A stretch of DNA of 64,000 bases, taken from Actinomycetes bacterium. GTDB taxonomy: Bacteria > Actinomycetota > Actinomycetes > Propionibacteriales > Propionibacteriaceae. The stretch covers positions 1 to 64,000 of the forward strand of contig JAEWOI010000006.1 in assembly GCA_023460935.1 (NCBI GenBank). The letters run 5' to 3'. Below, piece after piece: positions 33,721 through 44,301 of the stretch. Under the pieces are notes generated by a model. The model was not told where the DNA came from. It saw only the letters and a list, made by a program, of their open reading frames with translations, and ran no database searches. Numbering within the stretch: the stretch's first letter is position 1; every line of letters starts with the position of its first letter. A program made the position numbers and the translations under genes.

Positions 33721-35460
33721 GTGAGGGCGGAGTGAGGCCGGGCACCAACCGCGGAGGCTGTTCAGGAAGGCCAGGCCACCGGCCCGGTCCAGGTCGGCCA
33801 CGGTAAGGTTCCGCTCCCGCAGCCGGCCCGAGCCGAGCAGTTCCGCACGCAGCACCCCCGGCAGCAGGCCTACGGCCTCCGGCGGGGTGAACCACTCGCC
33901 GTCCAGCTGCACGGCGAGGTTACCGGTGGTGCACTCGGTGAGTTCCCCGCCCGGGGTGTGGCAGATCACGTCGAACACGCCCGCGGCCGCCCCGGCCAGC
34001 AGCCGGCGGTAGTGCTCCCGGTGGGTGGTCTTGTTGCGGATCACCGGTCGCAGCCACCCGGCTGTGTCCAGCGGTTCGGCGGCCACCTCCAGCACCACCG
34101 GCTTACCGGCGGGCGGGGCAGCGGCCACCGTGACCTGCGGGTCGCCCTCGCCTGCGAGCAGCCGTACCCGGTGCCGCCCGGCAGGGTGCGCGGCGACCGT
34201 GAGGTCCAGCGCTGCCGTCACCGCCGCGGGGTCGAGTTCCAGGCCGAATGCTGCACAGGTGGCGGCGAGCCGGTGCAGGTGGGCCTGGCGGCGCACCAGC
34301 ACCCCGTCCGCGAGCAGCATGGTCTCCAGCGCGCGCAGCGGGCGCCCGCCGAGGAAGGCGGTCTTGGCCCGCCACTCGGCGACCTCGAGCCTTGGGTCGG
34401 AGTCGGCCACGATCCCGCTGCCCACCCCGCAGCTCAGGGTGCCGTCCGGGTCGGCCGTGACGGTGCGGATGGCCACGCTGAAGGTGGCCCGGCCACCCGG
34501 ACGCAGCACCCCGAGGGCGCCGCAGTACCAGCCGCGCGGGCCGGACTCGAGTGCCTCGATCACCCGCATCGCGGCGAGCTTGGGCGCCCCGGTGACCGAG
34601 CCGCAGGGCGCCAGCGCGGCGAACACCTCGGCCAGGCCGGTGCCCGGCCGGGCCCGACCCGCGACCGTGGAGGTCAGCTGCCAGACCGTCGGCAGGCGGT
34701 GCAACTCGAACAGCCGCTCGACGGTGACCGTGCCCGGCTCGCACACCCGGCCGAGGTCGTTGCGGAGCAGGTCGACGATCATCAGGTTCTCGGCTCGCTC
34801 CTTGGGGCTGCGCAACAGGTCGCCGGGGTCGTCGGACGCCGCAGCGGTGCCCTTCATCGGCTGGGTGGTGATGCGGTCGCCGGAGATGTCGAAGAACAGC
34901 TCGGGAGAGACGCTGGCCACCCCGGCGAGCGCTGAGTACAGCGAATAGCCGCCGGGCTGGGCTGATGCCAGCCCGAGGAACAGCCGGTGGAGGCCGTCCG
35001 TCCCCGGCGGTGGCAGTGCGTGCCAGCGCGTGGCCAGGTTCACCTGGTAGCACTCCCCGGCACCGATCAGGGCGAGCACCTGCCGGATCGCGGCTTCGGG
35101 CTGGAGCCCTCCGGCCAGCCCGGCCTCGGCTCGCCAGTCCAGTTCCGGCAGCTCCGCCGACTCGTCCGGCCACGGCGCCGGCGGGGACCGGTACACCTCG
35201 AAGTGGGCCGCGGGCGCCCCGCCGGGTGCAGCCGTCCCCGCGGGATCCCACCGCGCGGCGTACCCCACCCCGCCGACCACCCAGGCGCCGGCGTCGGCCG
35301 CCGCAGCCGCCGCTCGCACCACGTCGGCGGCAGCTCCGGGGTCGGTGGTGGCCAGCACCCGCTGGGGCGGCTCCAGGAAGCGTCCGCGCACGCGCAGGTC
35401 CCGCCCGGGCGGCAACTCGGGGAAGTCGAACGCGGCCCAGACCCTTTCGGCAGCCGTCAT
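33718..35460 (-). CDS. pabBC: Fused aminodeoxychorismate synthase component I and 4-amino-4-deoxychorismate lyase (PabB-PabC)
   Basis: 580 residues. Residues from about 90 to 360 form the chorismate-binding domain: ECYQVNLATRW, SPELFFDISGDRITTQPMKGT, RAENLMIVDLLRNDLGRVCEPGTV, LAPCGSVTGAPKLAAMRVIEALE and FSVAIRTVTADPDG. After ETMLLADGVLVRRQAHLHRL the C-terminal 200 residues match PLP-dependent PabC: RVRLLAGEGDPQV, RNKTTHREHYRRLL (PLP Lys region) and GELTECTTGNLAVQL. Together they turn chorismate plus ammonia into 4-aminobenzoate for folate. The glutaminase PabA is not in the window. The last codons overlap the promoter region of the sugar-kinase gene. Confidence 0.92.
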   Translation of the reverse strand: MTAAERVWAAFDFPELPPGRDLRVRGRFLEPPQRVLATTDPGAAADVVRAAAAAADAGAWVVGGVGYAARWDPAGTAAPGGAPAAHFEVYRSPPAPWPDESAELPELDWRAEAGLAGGLQPEAAIRQVLALIGAGECYQVNLATRWHALPPPGTDGLHRLFLGLASAQPGGYSLYSALAGVASVSPELFFDISGDRITTQPMKGTAAASDDPGDLLRSPKERAENLMIVDLLRNDLGRVCEPGTVTVERLFELHRLPTVWQLTSTVAGRARPGTGLAEVFAALAPCGSVTGAPKLAAMRVIEALESGPRGWYCGALGVLRPGGRATFSVAIRTVTADPDGTLSCGVGSGIVADSDPRLEVAEWRAKTAFLGGRPLRALETMLLADGVLVRRQAHLHRLAATCAAFGLELDPAAVTAALDLTVAAHPAGRHRVRLLAGEGDPQVTVAAAPPAGKPVVLEVAAEPLDTAGWLRPVIRNKTTHREHYRRLLAGAAAGVFDVICHTPGGELTECTTGNLAVQLDGEWFTPPEAVGLLPGVLRAELLGSGRLRERNLTVADLDRAGGLAFLNSLRGWCPASLRPH

Positions 35461-35585
35461 GGCAACGTTGATACACCGCCCGCCGCGATTCCACCATCAG
35501 GGCGCGTCCGGGGCACCGGCCGGGCCCGGGGGAGAATGCACGCGATACGCCGGCGCGCGGCGGGCACCGATCCGAAAGGCCGAGC

Positions 35586-36968
35586 ATGACCGCCACCACC
35601 ACGACAGTCCGCACCGTTGCTGCGCAGGCGCTGCCCGTCGCGGTCCGCCCCGCCTTCGAGTCGGTCTTGCGGCGCAACCCGGGGGAGCCGGAGTTCCACC
35701 AGGCGGTGCAGGAGGTACTGGCCTCGATCGTGCCGGTCCTGCGGGAGGAGCCGCACTACCTTGAGGACGGCATCCTGGAACGACTGGTGGAGCCGGAGCG
35801 GCAGATCATCTTCCGGGTGCCCTGGGTGGACGACGCCGGCCGGGTACAGGTCAACCGTGGCTACCGGGTGCAGTTCTCCTCCGTGCTCGGGCCGTACAAG
35901 GGCGGCCTCCGGTTCCACCCGACGGTGAACTCCTCGATCATCAAGTTCCTCGGCTTCGAGCAGGTCTTCAAGAACGCCCTCACCGGCCAGGGCATCGGCG
36001 GCGGCAAGGGCGGCTCCGACTTCGACCCGCGCGGCCGCAGCGACGGTGAGGTGATGCGGTTCTGCCAGTCGTTCATGAACGAGCTGTACCGCCACCTCGG
36101 CGAGCACACCGACGTGCCGGCAGGTGACATCGGCGTCGGCGCGCGCGAGGTGGGGTTCCTGTTCGGCCAGTACCGCAAGATCACCAACCGGCACGAGTCG
36201 GGCATGTTCACCGGCAAGGGCACCGGTTGGGGCGGGGCAGAGGTGCGCACCGAGGCCACCGGGTACGGCACCGTGTACTTCGTCCAGGAGATGCTCGCCG
36301 TCCGCAACCAGTCGCTGGCCGGGCGCCGCGTGCTGGTCTCCGGCTCGGGCAACGTTGCGCTGTACGCCATTGAGAAGGCCCAGCAGCTGGACGCGCTGCC
36401 CGTCACCGCGTCGGACTCCTCCGGTTACATCGTCGACGAGGCCGGCATCGACGTCGACCTGCTCAAGCAGGTCAAGGAGGAGGAGCGGCTGCGGATCGGC
36501 GCCTACGCCGAACGCCGCAGGTCCGCCCGGTTCGTGCCCGGTGCCCGGGTCTGGGAGGTCCCGGGAGAGATCGCGCTGCCCTGCGCCACCCAGAACGAGG
36601 TGGACGCCGCCGACGCCGCCAACCTGATCGGCAACGGCGTGATCGCAGTGGCGGAGGGCGCCAACATGCCCACCCTGCCGGAGGCCGTCGACGCGTTCCA
36701 GTCCGCAGGGGTGCTGTTCGCCCCGGGCAAGGCTGCCAACGCCGGCGGCGTGGCCACCTCCGCCCTGGAAATGAGCCAGAACGCCGCGCGGCAGCGGTGG
36801 AGCTTCGCCGATTCCGAGCTCAAGCTGCACCACATCATGACGTCGATGCACGAGGCCGCGTACGCCGCGTCCGAGCGCTACGGCAGCCCCGGCGACTACG
36901 TGGTGGGCGCGAACTGCGCAGCGTTCGTGAAGGTGGCCGACGCGATGATCGCCCAGGGCGTGATCTAG
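35586..36968 (+). CDS. gdhA: NADP-type glutamate dehydrogenase
   Basis: 460 residues, the length of hexameric NADP-specific GDH. GAAAGG lies 6-11 nt before the ATG. It makes glutamate from 2-oxoglutarate and ammonia. Conserved parts are RVQFSSVLGPYKGGLRFHPTVN (substrate Lys region), GGGKGGSDFDPRGRSDGEVMRF (catalytic Lys), GVGAREVGFLFGQYRK, TGYGTVYFVQEML and the Rossmann loop VSGSGNVALYAIEKA. Its stop TAG overlaps the TAG of the convergent SDR gene. Confidence 0.96.
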   Translation: MTATTTTVRTVAAQALPVAVRPAFESVLRRNPGEPEFHQAVQEVLASIVPVLREEPHYLEDGILERLVEPERQIIFRVPWVDDAGRVQVNRGYRVQFSSVLGPYKGGLRFHPTVNSSIIKFLGFEQVFKNALTGQGIGGGKGGSDFDPRGRSDGEVMRFCQSFMNELYRHLGEHTDVPAGDIGVGAREVGFLFGQYRKITNRHESGMFTGKGTGWGGAEVRTEATGYGTVYFVQEMLAVRNQSLAGRRVLVSGSGNVALYAIEKAQQLDALPVTASDSSGYIVDEAGIDVDLLKQVKEEERLRIGAYAERRRSARFVPGARVWEVPGEIALPCATQNEVDAADAANLIGNGVIAVAEGANMPTLPEAVDAFQSAGVLFAPGKAANAGGVATSALEMSQNAARQRWSFADSELKLHHIMTSMHEAAYAASERYGSPGDYVVGANCAAFVKVADAMIAQGVI

Positions 36969-37768
36969 CCCGCGTCCCGGCCACGCCCGGCGAAGTCGTC
37001 CATGGTGTGGTTGATGCCGAAGAAGTCCACCACCGCGTCGAACGCGGGTGCCGGAAGCGCGCGCAGCGGCGGCACCAGGCGCGCCAGCGGGGGCAGCACC
37101 AGCTGCCGGCGGCCGGACTCCACAGCGGCCAGGATCCGGCGCGACACCTCCGGCTCGCGCAGGATCGGCAGCAGCAGCGGGAACCGCGTGCGCACCCCGG
37201 CGAACATCCCGGTGTCGATGTAGTAGGGGGCCACCACCAGCGTCCGGACCCGGCTGCGGGCCCGGCGGAGCTCGGCGCGCAGCGACTCGGTGAAGCCGAT
37301 CGCCGCCCACTTGCTGGCCGCGTAGTCGGTCTGGCGCGCCACGCCCAGCAGCCCGGCAGCGCTTGCGATCGTCACTATCGTGCCGCGGTCGCGCGCCAGC
37401 ATCTCCGGCAGCAGCGCCTGTGCGGTCCAGTAGAGGGCGAGCGTGTTCACCTCGAACGTCCGCCGGATCTGTGCCTCGGAAGCCTCCAGCAGGAGCCTGC
37501 CGGAAACCACTCCGGCCGAGTTCACCAACACGTCCACCGGTCCGGCGGCAGCGGCGGCGTCCCTGACGGCCGCCGGGTCGGTGACGTCCACCCGGTGGTG
37601 CCTTGCGGTGGGGCCGGCCATTCCGGCCGTCGCAGCGGCCGCCTTCCCGTCCAGGTCCCACACGACCACCCGCGCGCCCCGTGCCGTGGCCTGCAGGCAG
37701 AGCCGGCGTCCCAGCCCGGACCCGCCTCCGGTGACCACCACCACCGCGCCGTCCAGCTTCATCTGCAC
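36965..37768 (-). CDS. Short-chain dehydrogenase/reductase
   Basis: 267 residues from a GTG at 37768; an ATG two codons in (37762) is equally likely. Classical SDR motifs are TGGGSGLGRRL (cofactor loop), NSAGV, SAAGLL and YAASKWAAIGF (catalytic Tyr and Lys). The C-terminal part (PLLLPILREPEVSRRILAAVESGRRQLVLPPL) resembles retinol/long-chain alcohol dehydrogenase-type SDRs. It follows the aldehyde dehydrogenase gene by 39 nt on the same strand, suggesting a joint alcohol-aldehyde-acid conversion, but the substrate is unknown. Its stop overlaps that of gdhA. Confidence 0.88.
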   Translation of the reverse strand: MQMKLDGAVVVVTGGGSGLGRRLCLQATARGARVVVWDLDGKAAAATAGMAGPTARHHRVDVTDPAAVRDAAAAAGPVDVLVNSAGVVSGRLLLEASEAQIRRTFEVNTLALYWTAQALLPEMLARDRGTIVTIASAAGLLGVARQTDYAASKWAAIGFTESLRAELRRARSRVRTLVVAPYYIDTGMFAGVRTRFPLLLPILREPEVSRRILAAVESGRRQLVLPPLARLVPPLRALPAPAFDAVVDFFGINHTMDDFAGRGRDAG

Positions 37769-37807
37769 AGCATTCCAGAGTCGGCTGACCCGGGTCTGGA
37801 CGGCGGT

Positions 37808-39295
37808 TCAACCCAGCCGGTTGAGCAACCGGACGGCCCCGGCCAGCAGTCTGGCGAAGCCCTCGTTGCCGAGCCGGTCCGGCGGTGCGATCGGGTGCAG
37901 GCGTTGCTCGCTGACCGTCTGCGCCTCGGTGTACTTCAGCAGCCCGGCACTGCCGTGCCGCCGGCCGATGCCCGAGTCGCCCATGCCGCCCATCGGTGCG
38001 GCGTGCGACCCCCACGAGGCGGCGTACCCCTCGTTCACGTTGACTGTGCCGACCCGCAACCGCGCCGCGACGGCCGCGCCGCGCCGGGCCGACCAGACGC
38101 TCGCGTTGAGCCCGTAACTGCTGTCGTTCGCCCGGGCGACCGCCTCGTCCTCCGACGCGACGCCGTAGACCGCCAGGACCGGCCCGAACGTCTCCTCCCG
38201 GCACAGCGCCATGTCCTCCGTGACGCCGGTCAGCACGGTCGGCTCGTAGACGAACGGGCCGAGGTCCGGCCTGGCCCTGCCGCCGGCAAGCAGGGTGGCG
38301 CCCTTCGCCACCGCATCCCCTACATGCGCGCCAACCGAGCGCAGCTGGGCCGCCGATGCCAGCGAGCCAACGTCGATCGCCCAGTCCGTGCCCACCCCGA
38401 GACGCAGCCGGGACACCCGCTCAAGCAGCAGATCGAGGAACTCCGGGAGCACCGCAGAGTGCACGTACGCGCGCTCGATCCCAACGCACATCTGGCCGGT
38501 GTTGCCGAACGCTGCCCGCGCAGCGCCGTCGGCAGCGGCGGCCAGGTCGGCGTCGGGAAGCACCAGCAGCGGGTTCTTGCCGCCGAGCTCGGCGGAGAAG
38601 CCGATCAGGCGCCGCGCGCAGGCCTCGGCCAGGGTGCGCCCGGTGGCGGTGGAGCCGGTGAACATCAGGTGGTCCACCGCGGCCACGAGCGCCGGCCCGA
38701 GCTGTGCACCTGAGCCCGGCAGGACGGTGAACAGGCCTTGCGGCAGGCCGGCCTCGGCCAGCAGCTCGGCCAGCAGCAGGGCGGTGAACGGGGTCTGGGA
38801 GTCGGGCTTGAGCACCACTGCGTTCCCGGCCAGCAGCGCCTCGGCCGAGTCGGTGGCGGGCAGGTTGAACGGGTAGTTCCACGGGCTGATGATCCCCACC
38901 ACCCCGACCGGGCGGCGGTGCTCCACCGACCGGGTGAGCACCGGGATGGCGCCCGGCCGGCGGGCCGGTCGCAGCAGGCGGGGGGCAGTGCCTGCGAACA
39001 CACGCACCGCACGCGCCGCGTCCATCACCTCCTCGAACGCGCTGAGCCGGGCCTTGCCGTTCTCGAACTGGATGGTGTCGAGGATCTGTTCCCTGCGGTC
39101 GAGGATCAGCGTGGCCAGCCGGCGGAACACCAGCGCCCGCTGCGCGGGCGGGCGGTCGGCCCAGCCGGCCTGGGCGGTGCGGGCGGCGGCCACCACCGTC
39201 GCCACCTGCCCCGGCAGCGTCGTCGGCAGCGTCCCGTGCACCGTGCCGTCGAACGGACGGAGCACCACCAGCTGCTGCTCGGGCGCGGTCGTCAT
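37808..39295 (-). CDS. NAD(P)-dependent aldehyde dehydrogenase (succinate-semialdehyde dehydrogenase-like)
   Basis: 495 residues from the ATG at 39295, 7 nt after TAGCCT. ALDH superfamily motifs are GIISPWNYPFNLPATDS, VLKPDSQTPFTALLLAELL, FTGSTATGRTLAEACARRL, the general-base Glu in ELGGKNPLLV and the nucleophile in NTGQMCVGIERAYVH. The end PMGGMGDSGIGRRHG is also typical. It is close to the actinobacterial group annotated as succinate-semialdehyde dehydrogenase, though the substrate cannot be fixed from sequence. Likely cotranscribed with the SDR gene and divergent from purL with 61 nt between starts. Confidence 0.9.
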   Translation of the reverse strand: MTTAPEQQLVVLRPFDGTVHGTLPTTLPGQVATVVAAARTAQAGWADRPPAQRALVFRRLATLILDRREQILDTIQFENGKARLSAFEEVMDAARAVRVFAGTAPRLLRPARRPGAIPVLTRSVEHRRPVGVVGIISPWNYPFNLPATDSAEALLAGNAVVLKPDSQTPFTALLLAELLAEAGLPQGLFTVLPGSGAQLGPALVAAVDHLMFTGSTATGRTLAEACARRLIGFSAELGGKNPLLVLPDADLAAAADGAARAAFGNTGQMCVGIERAYVHSAVLPEFLDLLLERVSRLRLGVGTDWAIDVGSLASAAQLRSVGAHVGDAVAKGATLLAGGRARPDLGPFVYEPTVLTGVTEDMALCREETFGPVLAVYGVASEDEAVARANDSSYGLNASVWSARRGAAVAARLRVGTVNVNEGYAASWGSHAAPMGGMGDSGIGRRHGSAGLLKYTEAQTVSEQRLHPIAPPDRLGNEGFARLLAGAVRLLNRLG

Positions 39296-39302
39296 GGCGC
39301 TC

Positions 39303-39349
39303 AGGCTACGCGGACCGGCGGCTGCCGGTAGGGGCCGTCACGGTAGATT
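39303..39349. promoter_or_regulatory. Back-to-back candidate -10 boxes of the divergent aldehyde dehydrogenase and purL genes
   Basis: TAGCCT reads on the minus strand (39308-39303) 7 nt before the ALDH ATG. TAGATT reads on the plus strand (39344-39349) 7 nt before the purL GTG. Both genes lack a Shine-Dalgarno, so both look leaderless, and their promoters must share the 61-nt gap. Confidence 0.55.
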
Positions 39350-39356
39350 TGCCGCC

Positions 39357-41612
<2,256 letters not shown>

Positions 41613-41656
41613 TCCACGTCGCGGCCGGCAGGACGCGCAGCGGGAGCCGTGCCCGG

Positions 41657-41674
41657 GCCGGGCCGGTGCCCGGC
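41657..41674 (+). terminator. Hairpin after purL
   Basis: GCCGGG (41657-41662), loop CCGGTG, CCCGGC (41669-41674) lies 45 nt after the purL stop. A 6-bp GC stem without a U-tract; weak but suitably placed. Confidence 0.4.
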
Positions 41675-41746
41675 TAGGGCCCGTTCAGGGCGATCCCGGG
41701 GTAGTTGCGGCTGCGCCGCGCGGGGTGGCGCCGTTACTGTGGCTGC

Positions 41747-42811
41747 ATGTCCGAATCGCCGTCGAATCCCGGCCCTGAGCGGCCGGTCGCCGATCAAGAA
41801 GTCCCGCAGCAGCCCAGCGTGCCCGAGCCCGTCGCGGCAACGCCCGAAGCCGCCCCCGCCGCGGACTTCCGCACCGATGTAACCCCGGAGCCGGCACTGC
41901 CGGAAGAGCCACGGCCCGAGCCGACCGAGCCGGTGACCGGGGAACTGGCCACCGCTGAGCAGGCCGCGGCTGAGCCGGCCGCCGGCGAGCCGGTGCGCAC
42001 CGACCTGATCTCATCCGAACTCGCTCCGAAACTGACCCTGGACGACATCGAGGCGCCCCCGCCCGTCGCGCCTGACCTCGAAGCCGTGCCGACCCAGCCG
42101 CCGGCCCCCGTGCCCCCTGCGGCCCCGGGGCTTGACCTGCCCGGCGTCGACTACGCCGAGCAGTCAGCGCGGATGGCCTACGGCCAGCCGGAACCGCAGG
42201 CAGCGCCCCCGGCCCCCCCGGCACCCCCGGCCGACCCCTACGCAGCCACGCCGTACGCGGCGCAGCCGCACTATGGCCAGCCGTCGTCGCAGTACGGCCA
42301 GCCGACGCCCTACGGCCAGCCGGGACAGGCGCCCTACGGTCAGTCGGCGCAGTACGCCGAACCGGCGCAGCCGTACGCCGATCCCGCCCAGTCCCAGTAC
42401 GCCCAGGGCGGATACTCCCAGCCGCAGTTCGGCCAAGCCCCGGCCTACCCGATGGTGCCCTACAACCAGCAACTCAGCCCCGCGGACGAAGTCACCTGGT
42501 CCAGCGCAGCCCATTGGTCGGCGATCCTGGCCAGCTTCGTCGGCCTCGGCTTCCTCGGCCCGCTCCTGGTGATGCTGATCCAGGGCCCGAAGAGCGCGCG
42601 CGTCCGGGCGAACGCCGTGGAGTCGCTGAACTTCGAGATCACCTACGTGCTCGCGATGATCGCCAGCGTCCTGCTGATGCTGGTCGTGATCGGCTTCGTC
42701 ACGATCTTCCTTGTGCCCCTGGTCTGGCTGATCCTGCGGATCGTCGCAGCCGTCCAGACCAGCGGCGGCAACGACTACCGCTACCCGGTGAACATCCGCT
42801 TGGTGAAGTGA
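41747..42811 (+). CDS. DUF4870 membrane protein with a long Pro/Ala/Gln/Tyr-rich N-terminus
   Basis: 354 residues from the ATG at 41747, 6 nt after TACTGT (41735-41740). The first 240 residues are disordered-looking: an acidic Pro/Ala part, then repeated YGQPxP and AQPYxxP units (PYGQPGQAPYGQ). The C-terminal 110 residues carry a DUF4870 (Tic20-like) domain. It begins TWSSAAHWSAILASFVGLGFLGPLLVML, followed by ARVRANAVESLNFEITY, two more helices and DYRYPVNIRLVK. DUF4870 proteins are of unknown function. It sits between purL and purF, so it may simply be carried in the purine block. Confidence 0.85.
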   Translation: MSESPSNPGPERPVADQEVPQQPSVPEPVAATPEAAPAADFRTDVTPEPALPEEPRPEPTEPVTGELATAEQAAAEPAAGEPVRTDLISSELAPKLTLDDIEAPPPVAPDLEAVPTQPPAPVPPAAPGLDLPGVDYAEQSARMAYGQPEPQAAPPAPPAPPADPYAATPYAAQPHYGQPSSQYGQPTPYGQPGQAPYGQSAQYAEPAQPYADPAQSQYAQGGYSQPQFGQAPAYPMVPYNQQLSPADEVTWSSAAHWSAILASFVGLGFLGPLLVMLIQGPKSARVRANAVESLNFEITYVLAMIASVLLMLVVIGFVTIFLVPLVWLILRIVAAVQTSGGNDYRYPVNIRLVK

Positions 42812-42849
42812 GCGCCGGAGGGGTCGGCGCGCGCCGGTAGAGTTGGCGC

Positions 42850-44301
42850 GTGCTGACCCCGGCCGACGTTCAAGACGATCCCGGCCCGAGGGACGCCTGC
42901 GGCGTCTTCGGCGTCTGGGCCCCGGGTGAAGAGGTGGCCAAGCTCACCTACTTCGGGCTGTACGCACTGCAGCACCGCGGCCAGGAGTCCGCCGGCATGG
43001 CGGTCAGCAACGGCGAGCGGATCATGGTGTTCAAGGACATGGGGCTGGTGTCCCAGGTCTTCGACGAGCCGACCCTGAACTCCCTCAACGGGCACGTGGC
43101 GGTGGGGCACTGCCGCTACTCCACCACCGGCGCCAGCACCTGGAGCAACGCCCAGCCCACGTTCCGCGGCACGGCGGACGGCGGACTCGCGCTCGCCCAC
43201 AACGGCAACCTGACCAACACCGACGAGCTGGAGGCGTGGCTCGCCACCTCCATCGCCGAGAGCGAGGTGCCGCGCAAGGACCGGATGGACTCGACCTCCG
43301 ACACTGCGTTGCTGACCGCGCTGCTTTCGGTGTACTCCGATGCCGGCCTCCGCGCAGCCGCGCTGGCGGTGCTGCCGCGGCTGGAGGGCGCGTTCTGCCT
43401 GGTCTTCGCCAACGAGCGCACCCTGTTCGCGGCTCGTGACCCCCAGGGGATCCACCCCCTGGTGCTCGGCCGGCTGGAGCGCGGCTGGGTGGTGGCCAGC
43501 GAGACCGCAGCCCTCGACATCGTCGGCGCGACGATGATCCGGGAGGTGGAACCGGGCGAGCTGGTCTGGATCGACGAGTCCGGCCTGAACAGCGCGAGGT
43601 TCGCCGAAGCCGACCCCAAGGGCTGCCTGTTCGAGTACGTCTACCTCGCCCGTCCCGACACCCAGATCGCCGGGCGCAGGGTGCACTCGGTGCGGGTGGA
43701 GATCGGCCGGACCCTCGCCATGGAGGCGCCGGCCGACGCCGACCTGGTGATCCCGACGCCGGAGTCGGGCACCCCCTCCGCGATCGGCTACGCCGAGGCG
43801 TCCGGCATCCCGTACGGCCTGGGCCTGGTGAAGAACTCCTATGTCGGGCGAACGTTCATCCAGCCGTCCCAGACCATCCGGCAGCTCGGCATCCGGCTGA
43901 AGCTGAACCCCATCCGGGACATCATCGAGGGCAAGCGCCTGGTCGTGGTGGACGACTCCATCGTCCGCGGCAACACCCAGCGCGCACTGGTGAAGATGCT
44001 GCGCGAGGCCGGGGCAGCGGAGGTGCACGTCCGGATCTCCTCCCCGCCGGTCCAGTGGCCGTGCTTCTACGGCATCGACTTCGCCACCCGCGCGGAGCTG
44101 ATCGCTCCGGGGCTGAGCGTCGAGGAGGTCTGCCGCTCGATCGGCGCCGACTCCCTCGGCTACATCAGCCTCGAGGGCCTGGTGGCCTCCACCGGGCGGC
44201 CACAGCGCCTGCTCTGCCGGGCGTGTTTCGACGGGGTCTACCCGGTGGCGATCCCTGCCGCCCGGGCCCGCCAGATGGGATTGGAGCAGCAGCTTGGCTG
44301 A
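42850..44301 (+). CDS. purF: Amidophosphoribosyltransferase
   Basis: 483 residues from a GTG at 42850, 6 nt after TAGAGT (42838-42843). It is the first committed purine enzyme, making phosphoribosylamine from PRPP and glutamine. The sequence starts with about 16 residues before ACGVFGVW, so Cys17 should become the N-terminal nucleophile after propeptide removal, as in Bacillus-type PurF. Other motifs: LQHRGQESAGMAVSNG, GHCRYSTTGAS, HNGNLTN, DSTSDTALL and the PRPP loop LVVVDDSIVRGNTQRALV. The C-terminal Cys residues (LLCRACFDGVYP) fit an iron-sulfur type. purM starts inside its 3' end. Confidence 0.97.
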   Translation: MLTPADVQDDPGPRDACGVFGVWAPGEEVAKLTYFGLYALQHRGQESAGMAVSNGERIMVFKDMGLVSQVFDEPTLNSLNGHVAVGHCRYSTTGASTWSNAQPTFRGTADGGLALAHNGNLTNTDELEAWLATSIAESEVPRKDRMDSTSDTALLTALLSVYSDAGLRAAALAVLPRLEGAFCLVFANERTLFAARDPQGIHPLVLGRLERGWVVASETAALDIVGATMIREVEPGELVWIDESGLNSARFAEADPKGCLFEYVYLARPDTQIAGRRVHSVRVEIGRTLAMEAPADADLVIPTPESGTPSAIGYAEASGIPYGLGLVKNSYVGRTFIQPSQTIRQLGIRLKLNPIRDIIEGKRLVVVDDSIVRGNTQRALVKMLREAGAAEVHVRISSPPVQWPCFYGIDFATRAELIAPGLSVEEVCRSIGADSLGYISLEGLVASTGRPQRLLCRACFDGVYPVAIPAARARQMGLEQQLG

